5,982 nt of DNA. Origin: Gemmatimonadota bacterium. Lineage in GTDB: Bacteria > Gemmatimonadota > Gemmatimonadetes > Longimicrobiales > Gaopeijiaceae. The stretch lies in the NCBI GenBank assembly GCA_003695865.1, contig RFGQ01000473.1, positions 1 to 5,982 of the forward strand, given 5' to 3'. Below the pieces are notes generated by a model. It saw only the letters and a list, made by a program, of their open reading frames with translations. It was not told where the DNA came from and did no database searches. Position 1 is the first letter of the stretch; each line of letters opens with the position of its first letter. A program made the position numbers and the translations under genes. Shown piece by piece: positions 1 through 5,839 of the stretch.

Positions 1-2462
1 CGGGGCAGAAAGCCGGCGGGCGGCACGATCTGCCCCCCGCACGAGAGGATGCTCTCGTGGATGAAGGCGGCCACGGGCCGGCCGGCGTCGGCCGCCGCCC
101 GCACCACATCCCCGAGCGCGGCGGCGTAGGCCGCTCCGGGGTCGGGCTCGTCGGCGCAGGCGCCCCGGAAGGGGTCGGGCATGGGCGCTACGTGGACCCA
201 CGGGGGCGCGCCACGCCCGCCGGGGCCGTCGAACTTGTACGGGCTGATCTCGACCGCCCGGCCGGTATTGCCGTGATAGGCGCCCTCCAGCACGACCACG
301 TCGCTTCGCCCGGTGGCCGTGAAGGCCAGGCGCAGCGCGAGTTCGTTCGCCTCGCTACCCGAATTGACGAAGAAGCAGACCTCGAGCGGGTCGGGAAGGG
401 TGGCGGCCAGGCGCTCCGCGTAGGTGAGCAGCGCGGGGTGGAGATAGCGCGTGTTGGTGTTGAGCACGCCCATCTGCCGGCGGGCGGCGGCGACCACGCG
501 GGGATGCGCGTGGCCCACGTGGCAGACGTTGTTCACCCCGTCCAGGTAGGCCTGGCCGTCCGCGTCGTAAAGATGCTGACGCCAGCCCCGCACGATGTGG
601 AGCGGCTTCCGGTACGAAACGCTCAGCGCGGGGGCGATGCGGGCGCGTCGGGCGCGCATCAGCTCGTCCACCCCCGGCGCACGCGGCGCCCGTGACCCGG
701 GCGGCAAAGGAATCAGAAGGGCCGGATCGGGGCAGAGCGCCAGCCACACTTGGCGCTCCGAGGGCGCCGCCACGCCGGGAAAGTCGCCCGTGGCGTCCAG
801 GTGGTCGGCCAGCACCTGAAAGTGGAGGTGCGGCGGCCAGCCTCCGTTCTCGCTCACGTCGCCCAGCGCCGCGAACGCCTCGCCCCGCCGTACGGTCTGC
901 CTGGCGCGCAGCCCTGCCAGTGAGTCGCGCGAGAGGTGGCCGTACAGAGTGAAGAAGCGCGGCCCGCCCGGGGGGCCGTGCTCGAGCAGCACCGTGGGGC
1001 CGTAGTCGAGCGGCCGGGCGTTGTCGGCCCGCCACACCACACGGCCGTCGAGCGGCGCTCGGACGGGTGTGCCCGCCGGGGCGAACAGGTCGACGCCCAG
1101 GTGCACGGTGCGCCGCTCGCCGTCGTCTTCTCCCGTCGCGAAGCTGGGCGAGGTGTAGCAGAGCCGCACCTCGTCGTAGCGCCCCACACCGGCACGGGCG
1201 CCCGCTTCATCGAGCTGCCGCTCGATGCGGCGTGTCCAGCCCCGGGCGTCGGCGAGCGCGTCGAGGTCGTCCACGTCCGGGCTGTCGACGCTCAGGTCGA
1301 GCACGAGCATCGCGGAGGGATCGGCCGCGCCGTCCAGGGGCGAAGCGCCCGCCGCCGCGTGCTCGCCGAGCCACGAGGCGACGGCCACCCAGGCGGGCGG
1401 AGGAGGCCGGCCGCAGGCGTGCCGGTAGAGGCCCTCGGCGAAGCGGTCGTGGATGGCGCCGAGCCGCTCGAGCGCCTCCCAGGCGGGTGCCTCGCTCACC
1501 GTCAGGTAGGGCTCGTCGGGCTCCTCGGCACGGGCCGCCGCCGACAGGCAGACGCTCACGGCCAGGCGCGCGCGCACGAGCGTGTGGAGTACCGCGAGCT
1601 CGGCGTCCGTGAGGGGCTGCTGGCCGTGATAGGCGGCCGCGAGAGTGGCGACGATCCGCTCCGGGCGCGACTCGCCGAGCGCCGCGTAGGCGGCCGCGAT
1701 CGCGACCTCGGCCACGCGCCAGGTGTGCGTGCAGTCGCCGAAGTCGAGCAGGCCCACGACGGGTCGAGGCGACGCGTCGGGGGGGGCGAGGAGCACGTTG
1801 TGATCGTTGGCATCGTTGTGGACGACCTGGCGGGGCAGGTCGTCGGCTCTCGGCGCCACGTACGTCTCGAAGTCGGCCAGCGCGCGCTCCACCAGCCCGC
1901 GGCCGCCGGGACGCGTGACGCGCTCCGCACCTTCGCGGAGGATGCCGGGCGCCTGCGACAGCTCCCACACGAAGCTCTCGCGGTGTGCGCCGGGGTGGTC
2001 GAAGTCGGCGAGGGCGGCGTCGAGCCGGCCGAGGAGCCGGCCGAGCGCCTCGGCCGGGTCGACGCCGCGGGGCCGGGCCCCGGCCAGCGGTTCACCCGGC
2101 AACCACGAGAGCAGGCGGGCCCGATGGGCGCCCTGACCCGGAAGGTCGACGCGCAGGGTGAGTTGGCCGTCCAGGGTGGGGAGCGGCCGGGGCACCGGAA
2201 GATCCGGCGCGCGTGCGGCCAGGCGCTCGAGCACCGCCAACTCCAGGTCGATCACGTCCGGACTCTCGTCGGGCGCGTAGATCTTCAGCACCGCCGCCGG
2301 CCCCTCGGGCGTGTCGATGCGGGTGTTGAAGTCCTTGTGGCTGGGCAGCGGGTGAGTCGCGGTGACCGGCAGCCCCCAGTGCTCGCGAACCAGGTCCTCG
2401 ACCCGGCCCGGGTCGGGGCGAGGCCGTCGTGTGGCGGGCGACTGGGCGGTCGAATCAGGCAT
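1..2462 (-). CDS. Three-domain fusion: APH-fold kinase, M23 metallopeptidase domain, class III PLP phospho-lyase/aminotransferase (C-terminus cut by window edge)
   Basis: An open frame of 820 codons from ATG at 2462 leaves the window without a stop. Residues about 20-350 form an aminoglycoside-phosphotransferase-fold kinase, with catalytic loop HNDANDHN at 215-222 (D217, N222) and metal-binding DFGD at 240-243. Residues about 435-580 form an M23 domain, with HLGVD at 454-458, YGHL at 507-510 and HLH at 545-547, so zinc ligands H454, D458, H547 and catalytic H509, H545 are all present. Residues about 605-820 start a class III PLP fold, with SGSEANE at 701-707, YHGNT at 729-733 and SCGGQIVPPAG at 807-817. 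The wording around VNNVCHVGHAHP, LNTNTRYLH and VEISPYKF closely recalls ethanolamine-phosphate and phosphohydroxylysine phospho-lyases. The PLP lysine would lie off the edge. No signal peptide is seen, so the protein is probably cytosolic. I infer that the kinase makes the phospho-substrate of the lyase; the substrate is unknown. The start is supported by a weak GGGGGA seven bases upstream and no earlier in-frame start nearby. Confidence 0.93.
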   Translation of the reverse strand, partial: MPDSTAQSPATRRPRPDPGRVEDLVREHWGLPVTATHPLPSHKDFNTRIDTPEGPAAVLKIYAPDESPDVIDLELAVLERLAARAPDLPVPRPLPTLDGQLTLRVDLPGQGAHRARLLSWLPGEPLAGARPRGVDPAEALGRLLGRLDAALADFDHPGAHRESFVWELSQAPGILREGAERVTRPGGRGLVERALADFETYVAPRADDLPRQVVHNDANDHNVLLAPPDASPRPVVGLLDFGDCTHTWRVAEVAIAAAYAALGESRPERIVATLAAAYHGQQPLTDAELAVLHTLVRARLAVSVCLSAAARAEEPDEPYLTVSEAPAWEALERLGAIHDRFAEGLYRHACGRPPPPAWVAVASWLGEHAAAGASPLDGAADPSAMLVLDLSVDSPDVDDLDALADARGWTRRIERQLDEAGARAGVGRYDEVRLCYTSPSFATGEDDGERRTVHLGVDLFAPAGTPVRAPLDGRVVWRADNARPLDYGPTVLLEHGPPGGPRFFTLYGHLSRDSLAGLRARQTVRRGEAFAALGDVSENGGWPPHLHFQVLADHLDATGDFPGVAAPSERQVWLALCPDPALLIPLPPGSRAPRAPGVDELMRARRARIAPALSVSYRKPLHIVRGWRQHLYDADGQAYLDGVNNVCHVGHAHPRVVAAARRQMGVLNTNTRYLHPALLTYAERLAATLPDPLEVCFFVNSGSEANELALRLAFTATGRSDVVVLEGAYHGNTGRAVEISPYKFDGPGGRGAPPWVHVAPMPDPFRGACADEPDPGAAYAAALGDVVRAAADAGRPVAAFIHESILSCGGQIVPPAGFLP

Positions 2463-2597
2463 GGTCGAGTCCCCCGGCGGCGCGTTCCCGGGAGCCGGGG
2501 CCGGAAGCGCGGCGAACAGCGGAGCGGAGGGCGCCTGCCGGGTGCCGCGCGGGACGGCGGCCGGACCCTACGGCGCGGGCAGCTCCGAAGGGGCGCC

Positions 2598-2626
2598 AAG
2601 GTAGAGCGGTGCGTCCGGCCCCACAA
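2598..2626 (-). promoter_or_regulatory. Candidate sigma-70-type promoter for the fusion gene
   Basis: Reading the minus strand, TTGTGG (2621-2626) and TACCTT (2598-2603) are separated by exactly 17 bases, a fair match to -35 and -10 elements. Transcription would begin near 2590 and give a leader of about 130 bases. The -35 falls inside the loop and stem of the hairpin at 2616-2635. This is a pattern match only; in such GC-rich DNA, true promoters are often poor matches to consensus. Confidence 0.35.
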
Positions 2627-2635
2627 CCGGGGCCG
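2616..2635 (-). terminator. GC-rich hairpin after the small membrane-protein gene
   Basis: CGGCCCC (2616-2622) and GGGGCCG (2629-2635) form a perfect 7-bp stem with a 6-base loop, starting 17 bases past the stop of the small gene at 2652. No T-run follows on the minus strand, so it is not a canonical intrinsic terminator. It could act as a factor-assisted terminator or protect a 3' end. The remaining sequence between the two minus-strand genes (2463-2651) shows no coding signal that I trust. Confidence 0.45.
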
Positions 2636-2651
2636 TGGAGGGGTTGGCGGC

Positions 2652-3026
2652 TCAGGCCGGGCGCGGCCAGGGATCGCCCGGCGGCGGCTGCGTACCCCTG
2701 CGCTCGCGCGCCGCCTCGAGGCGGGCGATGCGCTCCAGGAACGCCCGCTCGTCTCTGCGGAGGCTGTCGAGCCCCTCGGCGCGGATGCGTGCCAGCAGCC
2801 GTTCGACCTCTTCGCGGTTGACCTCGTGGAGGTGGTCGAGCCGGATCGACTCGTACCACTCCCGATCGAACTGGTCCTGCACGTGCTTGGGGAAGTAGTA
2901 CGAGTTGGGCTTCTCCACGACGCGACGAGCCGCGGCGCGGCGCTCGCGGTGGCGGCGCCAGGCGCGGTGGATGAGTGCCCCCGAGATGAACGCCGCCAGC
3001 ACGAGGGCGGCGACCCAGTTCGGCAT
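2652..3026 (-). CDS. Small single-pass membrane protein with a charged helical C-terminal domain, function unknown
   Basis: This is a 124-residue protein starting at ATG 3026 and ending at TGA 2652-2654. Residues 4-21 (VAALVLAAFISGALIH and flanks) form one hydrophobic segment, followed by a strongly basic stretch of Arg and His at about 21-36. That predicts an N-terminal membrane anchor with the rest in the cytoplasm. Residues about 40-60 carry an aromatic and charged motif (NSYYFPKHVQDQFDREWYES). Residues about 70-101 (EEVERLLARIRAEGLDSL, then DERAFLERIA) resemble the short helical tail found at the C-terminus of many bacterial rhomboid proteases, but no rhomboid membrane domain is present. 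The C-terminus is proline-rich. The start has a stretch AAGAGAGGAA about 14 bases upstream, longer than ideal, and a GGGGCAGGG closer in. It may share direction with the fusion gene but is 189 bp away and probably separately transcribed. I do not recognise a named family with confidence. Confidence 0.8.
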   Translation of the reverse strand: MPNWVAALVLAAFISGALIHRAWRRHRERRAAARRVVEKPNSYYFPKHVQDQFDREWYESIRLDHLHEVNREEVERLLARIRAEGLDSLRRDERAFLERIARLEAARERRGTQPPPGDPWPRPA

Positions 3027-3050
3027 GACCCTGCCCCGTGTTCCTCTCTT

Positions 3051-3076
3051 CCGGGCGCCGAGCTCGATGCGCCCGG
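3051..3076 (-). repeat. Inverted repeat in the leader of the small membrane-protein gene
   Basis: CCGGGCGC (3051-3058) and GCGCCCGG (3069-3076) are a perfect 8-bp inverted repeat around a 10-base loop that itself contains the palindrome CGAGCTCG (3059-3066). It directly abuts the purine-rich stretch at 3041-3050 that is the likely ribosome binding region of the gene starting at 3026. In RNA it would be a stable hairpin in the 5' leader; in DNA it could be an operator. Confidence 0.5.
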
Positions 3077-3219
3077 CGCTTGTCGGCCCTCTTCCCTTGG
3101 ACGCCCGTGCCCCGGCCGGGGTTGTGCGGACCGGCCTCGAGCGCGCCGCGTCCGCGAAACCATACGCCGCTCCGCCCCCCGGCGGTTTCAGTCGGGGCTT
3201 GCCCGCCGAGGCGCCGCTC

Positions 3220-3247
3220 TTGTCCGCGCGCCCCGCCGCCGTAGCTT
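3220..3247 (+). promoter_or_regulatory. Candidate promoter for the M28 peptidase gene
   Basis: TTGTCC (3220-3225) and TAGCTT (3242-3247) are 16 bases apart and lie about 100 bases upstream of the M28 start. The pair resembles the TTGTGG/TACCTT pair proposed for the fusion gene, sharing TTGT and TA-CTT. Transcription would start near 3254 and place the 14-bp palindrome at 3296-3309 in the leader. The evidence is a pattern match only. Confidence 0.35.
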
Positions 3248-3295
3248 CGCGACGCGGACCCCGAGTCGACGGAGGCGACACCGTTCGGCGAGGGC

Positions 3296-3309
3296 TCCTG
3301 AATTCAGGA
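3296..3309. repeat. 14-bp perfect palindrome upstream of the M28 gene
   Basis: TCCTGAATTCAGGA is perfectly self-complementary and ends 35 bases before the M28 start codon. It stands out because its centre (GAATTC) is AT-rich against very GC-rich surroundings. It could be a dimeric regulator's operator, or a leader hairpin with a 5-bp stem and AATT loop. Confidence 0.5.
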
Positions 3310-3344
3310 TCGGCCACGACGGCCACAATGTCGAGGAGGATGTG

Positions 3345-5015
3345 ATGACGGTGCATAGGTCGGTGCTCGCGAGCACCGCGCTGCTGGGACTGCTGGCCTC
3401 GTGCGCGCCCGGCGCGGAGCGCGGGGGTGCCCTGCCGGGCGGAGTGGAACTCTCGGAGGAGCGCTTGCGGAGCGACATCCGCACGCTCTCGTCCGACGCC
3501 TTCGAGGGTCGGGGCCCCGCCTCGCCCGGCGAGGAGAAGACGGTCGAGTTCCTGGTGGACCAGTTCCGCGACATCGGCCTCGAGCCGGCGAACGGCGACG
3601 CCTACACGCAGGAGGTTCCGCTCGTATCGATCACGGTCGAGGGCCGGCCGGCACTCCGCTTCGGCGGCGCCGGCGGAGCCTCCGAACTGGCGTGGGGCAC
3701 CGACTTCGTGGCCTGGACGAAGCGCGTGCAGGAGCACGTGTCGCTCGACGACTCGGAGCTCGTTTTCGTGGGCTACGGCATCGTCGCGCCGGAGTACGGG
3801 TGGAACGACTACGAGGGTCTGGACGTGCGCGGAAAGACGGTCGTCATGCTCGTCAACGATCCTGGGTTCGCGACGCAGGACCCCGATCTGTTCAACGGCA
3901 ACGCCATGACCTACTACGGCCGTTGGACCTACAAGTACGAAGAGGCGGCCCGCCAGGGCGCGGCCGGGGCGCTCATCGTGCACGAGACGGCGCCGGCGGG
4001 ATACCCGTGGGCGGTGGTGCAGGGAAGCTGGACCGGGCCACAGTTCGGGCTCGAGTCCGAAGACGGCAACGCCTCGCGTGTCGCGGTGGAAGGCTGGATC
4101 ACGGGTGAGCGCGCACGTGAGCTGTTCGCGATGGCGGGTGAGGACTTCGACGCCCTCCAACAGGCGGCCGCACGGCCGGGCTTCCGGGCGCGGCCGCTGC
4201 CCGTGCGAGCCTCGGTCGAGCTCGACAACCACATCGAACGGTCCGTGTCGCGCAACGTGGTCGGGATGCTGCCGGGATCCGAGCGCCCGGACGAGGCGAT
4301 CCTCTTCATGGCCCACTGGGACCACCTCGGACGCACCAGCGACGACGTGCCCGACCCGATCTTCAACGGGGCGTTCGACAACGCCACGGGCACGGCGGGC
4401 CTGCTCGAGCTGGCGCGGGCGTTCGCGTCGCTGCCCGAGCGCCCGGCCCGGTCCCTTCTGTTCGTGGCGGTGACCGCCGAGGAGCAGGGGCTGCTCGGCT
4501 CGGCCTACTACGCGGAGCACCCCCTGGTGCCGACGCACAAGACGGTCGCGGCCATCAACATGGACGGGCTCAACGTGCTGGGCCCGATGCGCGACGTCAC
4601 CGTGATCGGCCTCGGGAACTCCGAGCTCGACCGCTATCTGCTCGAGGCCGCGCAGGAGCAGGGGCGGGTGCTCACGCCCGATCCGGAGCCGGAAAAGGGG
4701 TTCTATTACCGGTCCGACCACTTCAGCCTGGCCAAGGTGGGGATCCCGTCTCTTTACCTGGAGGGGGGGACGGACCACGTCGAGCACGGCCGGGAGTGGA
4801 CGACGCAGCAGAAGGACGACTACACCCTGAACCGCTACCACAAGCCCTCGGACGAATACGACCCCTCGTGGGATCTGCGGGGCGCGGTGCAGGACCTGGA
4901 ACTGCTCTATCGGGTGGCGTTCACGCTGGCGAACGGTGACGCCTGGCCGGAGTGGGCCGAGGGGAACGAGTTCCGGGCGATCCGGGAGGCGGACCTGGCG
5001 GCGCACCGGGACTGA
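3345..5015 (+). CDS. M28-family zinc aminopeptidase, lipoprotein, with PA domain
   Basis: This 556-residue protein starts at ATG 3345, four bases after GAGGAGGA (3333-3340), and the start gives a clean export signal. Residues 1-20 (MTVHRSVL through LLASC) are a lipoprotein signal peptide with lipobox LASC and lipidated Cys20. The protein therefore sits on an envelope membrane. A protease-associated (PA) domain spans roughly residues 130-290. The M28 catalytic core covers about 300-525. Metal ligands can be read as H324 (AHWDH), D345 (FDNATG), E380 with catalytic base E379 (TAEEQGLLGS), D407 (NMDG) and H499 (YHKPSDE). The conserved SDHF and GIPSLYLEGG stretches are at 457-460 and 466-475. All expected residues of a two-zinc exopeptidase are present and the length is usual for the PA-containing subgroup. 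It probably trims N-terminal residues from peptides outside the cytoplasm. The exact peptide preference cannot be read from sequence. It appears to be a single-gene unit. Confidence 0.95.
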   Translation: MTVHRSVLASTALLGLLASCAPGAERGGALPGGVELSEERLRSDIRTLSSDAFEGRGPASPGEEKTVEFLVDQFRDIGLEPANGDAYTQEVPLVSITVEGRPALRFGGAGGASELAWGTDFVAWTKRVQEHVSLDDSELVFVGYGIVAPEYGWNDYEGLDVRGKTVVMLVNDPGFATQDPDLFNGNAMTYYGRWTYKYEEAARQGAAGALIVHETAPAGYPWAVVQGSWTGPQFGLESEDGNASRVAVEGWITGERARELFAMAGEDFDALQQAAARPGFRARPLPVRASVELDNHIERSVSRNVVGMLPGSERPDEAILFMAHWDHLGRTSDDVPDPIFNGAFDNATGTAGLLELARAFASLPERPARSLLFVAVTAEEQGLLGSAYYAEHPLVPTHKTVAAINMDGLNVLGPMRDVTVIGLGNSELDRYLLEAAQEQGRVLTPDPEPEKGFYYRSDHFSLAKVGIPSLYLEGGTDHVEHGREWTTQQKDDYTLNRYHKPSDEYDPSWDLRGAVQDLELLYRVAFTLANGDAWPEWAEGNEFRAIREADLAAHRD

Positions 5016-5026
5016 GCCGTGCGGCG

Positions 5027-5044
5027 CGCGGCGGAGCCGCCGTG
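5027..5044 (+). terminator. Weak GC hairpin after the M28 gene
   Basis: CGGCG (5029-5033) and CGCCG (5038-5042) pair around GAGC, and the outer bases extend the stem slightly with a G-T and a C-G pair. It begins 12 bases past the M28 stop. Only a T-poor tail follows (GGGTTCGGTGG), so intrinsic termination would be inefficient. GC-rich genomes contain many such hairpins by chance. Confidence 0.3.
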
Positions 5045-5118
5045 GGTTCGGTGGTTTGCCGGCCGGTAGGGGACGCACGCGGCAGGTCTTCGGGGCAGGG
5101 GCGCGGGCCGCAGAGGCC

Positions 5119-5147
5119 TTGCGCCCCTTCCTCACACGCGCTAGTCA
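5119..5147 (+). promoter_or_regulatory. Candidate promoter for the TetR gene
   Basis: TTGCGC (5119-5124) and TAGTCA (5142-5147) are 17 bases apart. The start of transcription would fall near 5154, inside the inverted repeat at 5147-5166. A repressor bound there would block the start site, which supports the placement. The -10 is a poor consensus match. Confidence 0.35.
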
Positions 5148-5166
5148 TACAAACGTTCGTTTGAAT
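5147..5166. promoter_or_regulatory. Probable TetR-family operator (autoregulatory)
   Basis: The core CAAACGTTCGTTTG (5150-5163) has perfect 6-bp arms around a TT centre. After one mismatched pair (5149/5164), two more pairs match, giving a near-palindrome of 20 bp. It sits 19 bases before the GTG start of a TetR-family gene and is AT-rich against its surroundings. Many TetR-family proteins bind AAACG/CGTTT palindromes at their own promoters, so autoregulation is likely. Binding itself is inferred. Confidence 0.75.
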
Positions 5167-5185
5167 CAACACAGGAGGAACGCCC

Positions 5186-5839
5186 GTGGCGCGGAGCGGT
5201 GGACGGCAGGACCCGGTGGTGGGGGCGGACACGCGGCGGCGCCTGTTGGCGGCTGCCCGGGAGCGTTTCGCCGCCTCGGGGTTCGCGGGCACGTCGGTAC
5301 GCGAGATCACGGGACTGGCAGGGGTCAACCTGGCAGCCGTGAACTACCACTTCGGCACGAAGGCCGGGCTCTACGAAGCGGTGCTGGAGGATGTGCTCGG
5401 GCCGCTGCGCGCGCGCATCAGCGCGGCCTGCCGGGCCGACGGCCGGCGTCCGCTCGAACGCCTGGAGGCGGTCGTGCGGGCGTTCTTCGCGCATCTGCGG
5501 GAGAACCCCGACCACCCCCGCTTCATGCTCCAGCAGCTCACACACGGGGGGCGTCCGGCCGCCCCGGTCGCGCGCACCATGCGCCACGTGCTGGGTGAGG
5601 TCACGGCCGTGGTGCGCGAGGGTCAGGCGGCGGGTGAAGTGCGCGACGCCGACCCGGTCCTGTGCGCGCTCAGCATGGTGGCCCAACCCATCCAGATGGC
5701 GCTCATGGCCACCCCCCTGCGCGCGGTGATCGGGGCCGAGCCGGCACTGGGCGGCCGGCTCGACGAGCCGGCACACATCGAGGATCACGCGGTGCGCTTC
5801 GCGCGGGGGGGGCTCGCCGCCTCGGGAGGAGAGGGATGA
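5186..5839 (+). CDS. TetR/AcrR-family transcriptional regulator
   Basis: This 217-residue protein begins at GTG 5186, five bases after a strong AGGAGGAA (5173-5180). Residues about 15-61 form the typical TetR DNA-binding domain: RRRLLAAARERFAASGFAGTSVREITGLAGVNLAAVNYHFGTKAGLY, with the turn and recognition helix at about 38-56 and the NYHFGTK hallmark at 53-59. The VNLAAVNYHF wording is typical of repressors of the CecR-like type, but I cannot fix the subfamily. Residues about 65-205 are the helical ligand-binding and dimer domain, with HPRFMLQQLTHGG at 110-122; this part is not conserved enough to name the ligand. The inverted repeat just upstream is its probable operator, and a gene for an exported protein overlaps its stop codon. 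That arrangement suggests a small-molecule sensor controlling its own operon. Length is normal for the family. Confidence 0.93.
   Translation: MARSGGRQDPVVGADTRRRLLAAARERFAASGFAGTSVREITGLAGVNLAAVNYHFGTKAGLYEAVLEDVLGPLRARISAACRADGRRPLERLEAVVRAFFAHLRENPDHPRFMLQQLTHGGRPAAPVARTMRHVLGEVTAVVREGQAAGEVRDADPVLCALSMVAQPIQMALMATPLRAVIGAEPALGGRLDEPAHIEDHAVRFARGGLAASGGEG

Larger units (their letters stand above)
3027..3344. other. Divergent intergenic region with promoters and several palindromes
   Basis: This 318-bp gap separates the leftward small gene from the rightward M28 peptidase gene, so it should hold both promoters. It contains a hairpin (3051-3076), the 12-bp palindrome CCCCGGCCGGGG (3110-3121), a 6-bp inverted repeat GAAACC/GGTTTC (3156-3161 and 3184-3189), a 14-bp palindrome (3296-3309) and a direct repeat CGGCCAC spaced by GA (3311-3317 and 3320-3326). 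A TATGGT box on the minus strand at 3159-3164 could be a -10 for the small gene, but no convincing -35 is placed for it. I see no convincing short gene here. Confidence 0.6.

Noticed and set aside
57..695. Plus-strand open frame within the fusion gene
   Set aside because: It is antisense to the PLP domain, whose frame carries clear family motifs, and has no family-like sequence of its own.
3110..3121. CCCCGGCCGGGG palindrome
   Set aside because: It is a perfect 12-mer but made only of G and C in very GC-rich DNA, where such palindromes are common, so it is not claimed as a separate site.
936..3344. Very long plus-strand open frame that runs in frame into the M28 peptidase
   Set aside because: It lies opposite the fusion and small membrane-protein genes, its translation is a low-complexity Arg/Gly/Ala/Val-rich sequence with no domain, and the M28 gene has its own strong ribosome binding site and lipoprotein signal at 3345. 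The frame is open because high-GC coding DNA has few stops.
3027..5135. Long minus-strand open frame opposite the M28 gene, in frame with the small membrane protein
   Set aside because: It mirrors the M28 codons, shows no recognisable domain, and crosses the divergent promoter region. The conserved part begins only at the ATG at 3026.
5141..5788. Minus-strand open frame opposite the TetR gene
   Set aside because: It covers the operator and the TetR coding region in antisense, and the TetR frame has unmistakable family motifs.
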